DNA of 9,636 bases from Treponema sp. (GTDB lineage: Bacteria > Spirochaetota > Spirochaetia > Treponematales > Rectinemataceae): NCBI GenBank assembly GCA_017849315.1, contig JAFIHQ010000161.1, forward strand, positions 1 through 9,636, read 5' to 3'. Positions 5,704-9,636 of this stretch are shown here, piece by piece; position 1 is the stretch's first letter, and every line of letters starts with the position of its first letter. The position numbers and the translations under genes are program-made. The notes under the pieces were generated by a model that had not been told where the DNA came from, ran no database searches, and saw only the letters and a program-made list of their open reading frames with translations.

Positions 5704-6672
5704 CTAGACCAATGACGGCGCATACTGATCCGCAAACAGTGCAGGCTGGCCACCAGTATTCCAGAAGAGGATTCTTTCGTTTTGACCGAAGAAACCCTTG
5801 CGTACAAGGTCTATCATACCGGCAGCGGCTCTGGCGGTATAGACGGGGTCAAGCAGGAGCCCTTCAGTGCGGGCAAAGAGCTTTATTGCATCTTTCTCGG
5901 CGCTTGTGAGCACACCGTAGCCTGATTTGCAGTAAGCGTCGTTCGCGAGCACGTCGTCGGGCGCGAAATCTATGCGGCTCCCAATGAGCTCCGAGGCCTG
6001 CGACGCCAGTGCGCTCACATGCTCCTTAAGCCAGGCCTCGGACTCGTCGATGCTTATGCCGAGTACCTTGCCCTTGAAGCCGAATACCCGCGAACCAAGG
6101 AGTAGGCCGGCGTGGGTGCCGCCCGACGACGTGCCGAACACGTACCAGTCGAACCTTTCTCTTTGCCGAAGCGCCTCCTGGACAGCGAAAGCATAGCCCA
6201 GGGCGCCGACAGGACTGGACCCGCCATAGGGGATGAAATACGGTTTCTCGCCGTCTGCCTCAAGTTTCTTGAATGCCTCTTCCTGAACATGTTCGCGGTC
6301 CTTGCGGTCGGCCACCCACATGATCCGTGCCCCGAAGAGCTTATCCAACAGCAGGTTTGCAGATGGTGTATCTGGTGGAGCGCCATTGAGCACAAGTATG
6401 CATTTAAGACCGAATTTGGCTGCAGCCGCCGCGGTTTGTCTGCAGTGGTTGGATTGCGCGGCCCCTGCGGTTATGAGGGTCTGCGCACCGTTTCTCAAAG
6501 CATCGGCCACGAGGAACTCCAGTTTGCGTGTCTTATTGCCGCCAAAGGCGAGGCCAGTGGCATCGTCGCGCTTTACAAAGATCCGTGGCCCTCCAAGCTC
6601 ATCAGAAAGCGTCACGAGCTCCTCAATTGGGGTTGGAAGGTGAGCGAAATGGACGCGCGCAACCTGTTTCAT
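5704..6672 (-). CDS. dcyD: D-cysteine desulfhydrase, PLP-dependent (ACC deaminase/D-cysteine desulfhydrase family)
   Basis: The predicted reaction is D-cysteine to pyruvate, H2S and ammonia; homologues may also act on other D-amino acids such as D-serine or beta-chloro-D-alanine. The product has 322 residues from ATG 6672, chosen over the upstream ATG at 6702 because AGAGG sits 7 bp before it. Fold-type II PLP features: TPIEEL (14-19), KRDDATGLAFGGNKTRKLE (34-52) with PLP Lys47, QSNH (73-76), and the phosphate loop TSSGGTHAG (181-189). Two residues separate this enzyme from true ACC deaminases: the Glu and Leu that define ACC deaminase are here Thr279 (DPVYT) and Thr306 (NTGG), the D-cysteine desulfhydrase pattern. 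It stands alone between ccsA and pcm, with gaps of about 110-150 bp on each side, so it may have its own promoter, although none is convincing. Confidence 0.88.
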   Translation of the reverse strand: MKQVARVHFAHLPTPIEELVTLSDELGGPRIFVKRDDATGLAFGGNKTRKLEFLVADALRNGAQTLITAGAAQSNHCRQTAAAAAKFGLKCILVLNGAPPDTPSANLLLDKLFGARIMWVADRKDREHVQEEAFKKLEADGEKPYFIPYGGSSPVGALGYAFAVQEALRQRERFDWYVFGTSSGGTHAGLLLGSRVFGFKGKVLGISIDESEAWLKEHVSALASQASELIGSRIDFAPDDVLANDAYCKSGYGVLTSAEKDAIKLFARTEGLLLDPVYTARAAAGMIDLVRKGFFGQNERILFWNTGGQPALFADQYAPSLV

Positions 6673-6713
6673 AAGCCTACCTCTTATTTCTTTTCTGAGC
6701 ATTTCTGTACTTC

Positions 6714-6735
6714 AAAAAAACGATGCGGGACTCGT
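6714..6735 (-). terminator. Weak hairpin with T-run downstream of ccsA
   Basis: Read on the minus strand, ACGA (6735-6732) and TCGT (6723-6720) flank an 8-base loop and are followed by a run of T (6720-6714). The stem is only 4 bp, so this is a marginal terminator; the T-run and its position after ccsA and before the desulfhydrase gene are the main support. No other clear element was found in the 6673-6818 spacer. Confidence 0.3.
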
Positions 6736-6818
6736 CGCCCCAAACGCTTCAGTACCTCACTTGGCCTCACAAGCGGTGCTGGACTTGTCAGCTTATGCGT
6801 GGCCGCGCGTGCAGATTC

Positions 6819-7604
6819 TTAAGCGTAGCTGTGCAAGCCGGTCATAAGGAAGTTTACACCCAAGAACGTGAACATCGCAACAAAGAATCCAATGATGACC
6901 AGGGCCGGCACCAGCTTGCTCGTATTCTTGCGTACCAGTCGCAGGTGTAGGTATGCGGTGTATGTCAGCCAGGTTATCAGCGCCCAGGTTTCCTTTGGAT
7001 CCCAACTCCACCAAATTCCCCAGGCTTTCTCTGCCCAGATTGCTCCAAAAATAAGAGCTCCTGCAGTAAAGATGGGATATCCCACGGCAATACTCGTGTA
7101 TGTTGTTCGATCATAGCTTTTTGATTTGTCCTTATCCTTGGTTAGCAACTGTAAAATGGCGCTGACAAAACCAACAGCAAAAAAGGCCTCTCCAACAAAG
7201 GTGAACGAAACATGAAGGATGAGCCAACCGGATTGGAGCGCCGGTACCGGTGGTTTTACCTCAGAAGGCGCAATTGGAGAACTCGCCAGCGCAAGGAAGA
7301 TGATGGCAATAATGGTAGCACCGAAAGGAAGGATTCGGTTTTCAGCCGACCATCTGAAGAAATGCATGGCAAATGTAAGCAGCGAGAGTAAACACGCAAG
7401 GAACACGAGCGACTCGAAAAGTCCTGTCAGCGCAATAAATTGAATCGCCACACTTCTTCGGATAATCTCTATAAGTAGTAGGGCTCCGGCCACCAAGGAA
7501 AGCCATGGTGATACGGTGTCCGGCGCCTTTTTTGTCCTGAAAAAATGTACGATTTGGACAATAAGGCTCACAACGAGCAAGACAAATGCAGATGTTGCAA
7601 TCAT
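6819..7604 (-). CDS. ccsA: Cytochrome c biogenesis protein CcsA/ResC
   Basis: CcsA (ResC) is the haem-handling half of the system II cytochrome c synthase; with ResB it exports haem and joins it to CxxCH motifs on the outer face of the cytoplasmic membrane. The 261-residue protein is mostly hydrophobic, with about seven or eight membrane helices. The tryptophan-rich haem-binding WWD motif is WGIWWSWDPKETW at 195-207. Candidate axial histidines flank it: His131 in the segment LILHVSFTF and His258 in GLHSYA at the extreme C-terminus. Its ATG overlaps the resB stop as ATGA (7601-7604), so the two are translationally coupled. The TAA at 6819 lies 146 bp before the desulfhydrase start. Confidence 0.93.
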   Translation of the reverse strand: MIATSAFVLLVVSLIVQIVHFFRTKKAPDTVSPWLSLVAGALLLIEIIRRSVAIQFIALTGLFESLVFLACLLSLLTFAMHFFRWSAENRILPFGATIIAIIFLALASSPIAPSEVKPPVPALQSGWLILHVSFTFVGEAFFAVGFVSAILQLLTKDKDKSKSYDRTTYTSIAVGYPIFTAGALIFGAIWAEKAWGIWWSWDPKETWALITWLTYTAYLHLRLVRKNTSKLVPALVIIGFFVAMFTFLGVNFLMTGLHSYA

Positions 7605-8593
7605 GGTACCAATCCTTTGAGTTTTTGAACGTAGGTGAGAAATACTCCTAGAGCCACAAGTACGAACCCGGCTACGACGTAGGGGTATCCCTTGTCCGAC
7701 ACGACGGCGAGCCCGGAGATCGAGTTCTCCACCGTCCCTTTATAGATAAAGGGCCCGACCTTGTCTCCTTCGTACGCCTTAATGACGAGTCGTTTGTTGT
7801 GGTCTTCAACCAGAAAAACCGGATTATTTTCGCTCAAGCTATTTGAGCCAATCGAGGTCGAACCAGGGGCTTGAGCAGGGGACGAATAGTCTGTGCTAAT
7901 TGCCATAAAGAACACAAAACCATCCATGGTAGGTTGGCGCATACCTTGCCGCAGAGTTATCTCCATTCCTGTCGGGTCAAGAAGAATGACGTTGGTTTCG
8001 TTTTTCCAGTATTTCTGATAGATCGAGTAGCCATGCTCTCGCAGTGGTGAATTGACCTTGATCTGACGCTGCGTTTGCGTGCCGATTGTGACGGTAGAAA
8101 CCCAATTCTTTGGTCTGCCGTCGGGGTACGTTTCAAAATCGAAGTCTGTAAGTACGATTGTGGACCCATCGGGCAGAGCTGCGGCTTGCCCTTTTTGTAC
8201 CTCAAGTATGGTCTCTGTTCTCGTGCGCGCCGTGAGGATGCCACCAAAAAGCAGGATGAGTATTCCAACGTGGAGGATGTCGGGCCCGTGGCGTCGCTTT
8301 TCCCACGGCTTTCCTATTTCTAGAGTGAGTCTATGGAAGGTACAAACGGTGAGATTGACGGCAAAGAGTGCAGCAGCGATCAGGAATGCCAGACTTGAAA
8401 AAACGTGATTCAGTCCAAGCAAGACAATCAAGTTGCCAATGCTGCCGCCAAATTGCGTCGCATAGAAATCGACAGGTTTACCTTGTGGTATAACTCCGCC
8501 TGCAACGGCGAATAGCACAAGGACGACCAACAGCACTATGGCTAACTTCACTGAACGAAGTGCATCATAGAGTCTGTCGAGATATGATTTCAT
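7601..8593 (-). CDS. resB: Cytochrome c biogenesis protein ResB (CcsB/Ccs1)
   Basis: ResB is the partner of CcsA in system II; it is thought to present apocytochrome thiols and form the synthase with CcsA. The 330-residue protein shows the standard plan: three N-terminal membrane helices at about 16-37 (ending GGVIPQG), 53-82 and 105-122 (with His108), a large extracytoplasmic domain of about 175 residues carrying VNSPLREHGYSIYQ at 180-193, and a last membrane helix at about 304-322. It is shorter than many ResB proteins of 450 or more residues, mainly through a smaller outer domain. The ATG at 8591-8593 has a GGAG about 12 bp upstream, a poor spacing. The gene overlaps ccsA by 4 bp and follows the split-Soret cytochrome gene, separated by a terminator, so it is probably transcribed on its own. 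Confidence 0.92.
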   Translation of the reverse strand: MKSYLDRLYDALRSVKLAIVLLVVLVLFAVAGGVIPQGKPVDFYATQFGGSIGNLIVLLGLNHVFSSLAFLIAAALFAVNLTVCTFHRLTLEIGKPWEKRRHGPDILHVGILILLFGGILTARTRTETILEVQKGQAAALPDGSTIVLTDFDFETYPDGRPKNWVSTVTIGTQTQRQIKVNSPLREHGYSIYQKYWKNETNVILLDPTGMEITLRQGMRQPTMDGFVFFMAISTDYSSPAQAPGSTSIGSNSLSENNPVFLVEDHNKRLVIKAYEGDKVGPFIYKGTVENSISGLAVVSDKGYPYVVAGFVLVALGVFLTYVQKLKGLVP

Positions 8594-8599
8594 TATAAG

Positions 8600-8630
8600 A
8601 TTCTGCTCCGCCTCAGTGTTGAAATGTCAA
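8600..8630 (-). promoter_or_regulatory. Possible promoter of resB-ccsA
   Basis: On the minus strand a perfect -35 TTGACA (8630-8625) is followed after 19 bp by CAGAAT (8605-8600), which matches the -10 consensus at four of six positions. The expected start would fall at or near the resB ATG (8593). A TATAAT overlaps the ATG itself (8597-8592) but sits 27 bp from the -35, too far. The 19-bp spacer and weak -10 keep confidence low. Confidence 0.35.
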
Positions 8631-8635
8631 TAAAA

Positions 8636-8659
8636 TGAGCGGGGTTTTTGGCCCCGCTT
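8636..8659 (-). terminator. Rho-independent terminator of the split-Soret cytochrome gene
   Basis: AGCGGGG (8638-8644) and CCCCGCT (8652-8658) form a perfect 7-bp GC-rich stem with a 7-base loop. On the minus strand the stem is followed by CATTTTATT, a moderately T-rich tract. It lies about 52 bp past the cytochrome stop and upstream of resB, and should separate the cytochrome transcript from resB-ccsA. Confidence 0.8.
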
Positions 8660-8710
8660 CTCAAGAAGATCGCCTTGAAAAACAAGCTTCCAGAAATTGT
8701 GCGCGGACTA

Positions 8711-9526
8711 TCAGTGCGGTTCGTGACAGGAAGTACAGCTCATCTTGCCAACCTGTTGAGTCTGATGGCAGGACAGGCACCCTGCGGTCTCCTCACTGAC
8801 TTTGAAAGCAGGAACAAACTTGCCGGCTTTCCATGCGTTGAGCATAAGTACCGTTTTGTACGCTACGTCACCGGATAGGCGTGCGCAGCGCTCCTTGCGT
8901 TCGGTGGTGGGTTCGGCGAAACCAGAAGCTTTGATCCATTCGGCCACCGATGCGTGGCAAAGAGGAGAATTAGACACGCTCGTGGGAAGAGCGACGGCAA
9001 GATATTGCTGATTCGTATCGTACTTGTATCCTTTGGCTACAGCGAGAGCATTTGCTTCTGCAGTCGGGAATTCCGTAATGGTGTACCAGCCAATGAGATC
9101 CCCTAAAATTGCGTTGACATCTGCATCTGGAGCCACAAGGTTGATAGCAGCTCCTGCACCGTTGAGTGCGCCACAAAGAGTTCCCCAGCTCGCAGCACCT
9201 CCACGCCCATAACCCAACATCCGCAAGGGGATTTGATTATAAGGCCCACCGACTTTATCGCGCAGCAGGGTAACGATTGAATAAAATGTGGCAAAAGCAC
9301 AGCCTGACTTATAGTACCCTGCATGTGCCAAGAGGCGCGCCTCATTTGGATCCAGCTCGACATAGGGCAGTGGTGATTCTGTAACTGTACCACTCTGGGA
9401 CTGTGCGCCGGCAATGCCTGTTCCAAGCATGAGTGTACCGGCGGCTATGCCAAGTCCAATTCCCGTAGTCTTGAGGAATGTCCGACGGGACACGCTTTTT
9501 TGCAGGATATTTTTCTCTTCGGTCAT
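8711..9526 (-). CDS. Split-Soret cytochrome c, Tat-exported, dihaem
   Basis: This 271-residue protein belongs to the split-Soret / C-GCAxxG-C-C family, described in Desulfovibrio desulfuricans as a periplasmic dimer with paired c haems and an added Fe-S cluster. The N-terminus carries a full Tat motif SRRTFLK (13-19), a hydrophobic stretch (22-40) and a likely cleavage site after AGA (about 39-41). The family core is YYKSGCAFATFYSIV (71-85), GRGGAASWGTLCGALNGA (107-124) and PLCH (188-191), giving conserved Cys76, Cys118 and Cys190, with a further Cys214. Two haem c sites end the protein: CLSCH (250-254) and CTSCH (264-268). Start ATG 9526 has AGGAG 7 bp upstream. ResB and CcsA, needed for haem attachment, are encoded just downstream. 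Likely role: periplasmic electron carrier; the redox partner is unknown. Confidence 0.9.
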   Translation of the reverse strand: MTEEKNILQKSVSRRTFLKTTGIGLGIAAGTLMLGTGIAGAQSQSGTVTESPLPYVELDPNEARLLAHAGYYKSGCAFATFYSIVTLLRDKVGGPYNQIPLRMLGYGRGGAASWGTLCGALNGAGAAINLVAPDADVNAILGDLIGWYTITEFPTAEANALAVAKGYKYDTNQQYLAVALPTSVSNSPLCHASVAEWIKASGFAEPTTERKERCARLSGDVAYKTVLMLNAWKAGKFVPAFKVSEETAGCLSCHQTQQVGKMSCTSCHEPH

Positions 9527-9558
9527 CGTTTTCTCCTAGAGACGAATGTTTATAGACA

Positions 9559-9587
9559 ATCATAGACTCAAACGGAATATCTGTCAA
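9559..9587 (-). promoter_or_regulatory. Sigma-70-type promoter of the split-Soret cytochrome gene
   Basis: On the minus strand TTGACA (9587-9582), a perfect -35, is followed after exactly 17 bp by TATGAT (9564-9559), a five-of-six -10. Transcription would start near 9552, leaving a leader of about 26 bases that includes the AGGAG ribosome binding site. The surrounding 9535-9636 region is AT-rich, with TGT and ACA half-sites 20 bp apart end to end (9582-9601); this partial dyad covers the -35 and could be an operator, but the match is poor. Confidence 0.72.
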
Positions 9588-9636
9588 ATTATATTGATAC
9601 ATTTTTACTGGACCTGCCATCTGTTCTTAATATGAA

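Noticed and set aside
6112..6822. 236-codon plus-strand open frame
   Set aside because: It is antisense to the D-cysteine desulfhydrase, whose motifs and length are complete; the translation shows no family features.
9582..9601. FNR/CRP-type operator upstream of the cytochrome gene
   Set aside because: Only the outer TGT/ACA and a few core bases are symmetric; no TTGAT-N4-ATCAA pattern is present.
1..9636. CRISPR array, insertion sequence, tRNA or phage elements
   Set aside because: There are no regularly spaced 20-40 bp repeats, no transposase or integrase motifs, no terminal inverted repeats and no tRNA-like cloverleaf; gene content is ordinary metabolic and maturation genes.

Overview
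The window (about 50% GC, not counted exactly) is an ordinary-looking bacterial chromosomal segment. It carries ten protein genes, five on each strand, and no sign of mobile elements, phage, tRNA/rRNA or CRISPR. The gene mix suggests an anaerobic, probably Gram-negative bacterium: a Tat-exported split-Soret cytochrome c (family known from Desulfovibrio), ResB/CcsA (system II) cytochrome c maturation, an opine-dehydrogenase-family protein and a D-cysteine desulfhydrase. Desulfobacterota or Synergistota would fit, but this is a weak inference.

Plus strand, left half (1-4897). The 3' part of an octopine/nopaline-type dehydrogenase is followed closely by a small four-helix membrane protein that resembles the pore end of MscS-like channels. 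Next comes a pseudouridine breakdown pair: psuK (pseudouridine kinase, GTG start, possibly leaderless) and psuG (pseudouridine-5'-phosphate glycosidase, all catalytic residues present). After that come two queuosine genes: a YhhQ-type queuosine-precursor transporter, then queF (preQ0 reductase). The transporter leader contains what reads as a preQ1-I riboswitch of the Thermoanaerobacter tengcongensis kind: a 5-bp P1 stem, a loop ending in the ligand-pairing C, and an A-rich tail running into the Shine-Dalgarno sequence. The four genes together handle nucleosides and bases derived from modified RNA: pseudouridine is broken down to uracil plus ribose-5-phosphate, and a 7-deazaguanine precursor is imported and reduced for queuosine synthesis.

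Minus strand, right half (9526 down to 4914). A split-Soret cytochrome gene with a near-consensus sigma-70 promoter ends at a clear hairpin terminator. It is followed by resB and ccsA, which overlap by ATGA and encode the machinery that attaches haem to CxxCH cytochromes such as their neighbour. Further downstream are a D-cysteine desulfhydrase and pcm (protein-L-isoaspartate methyltransferase), which converges on queF with only 16 bp between them.

The most notable items are the preQ1-I riboswitch, an imperfect tandem repeat between the transporter and queF, a QueF whose usual active-site His is a Cys, and a c-type cytochrome with a full Tat motif beside its maturation genes.
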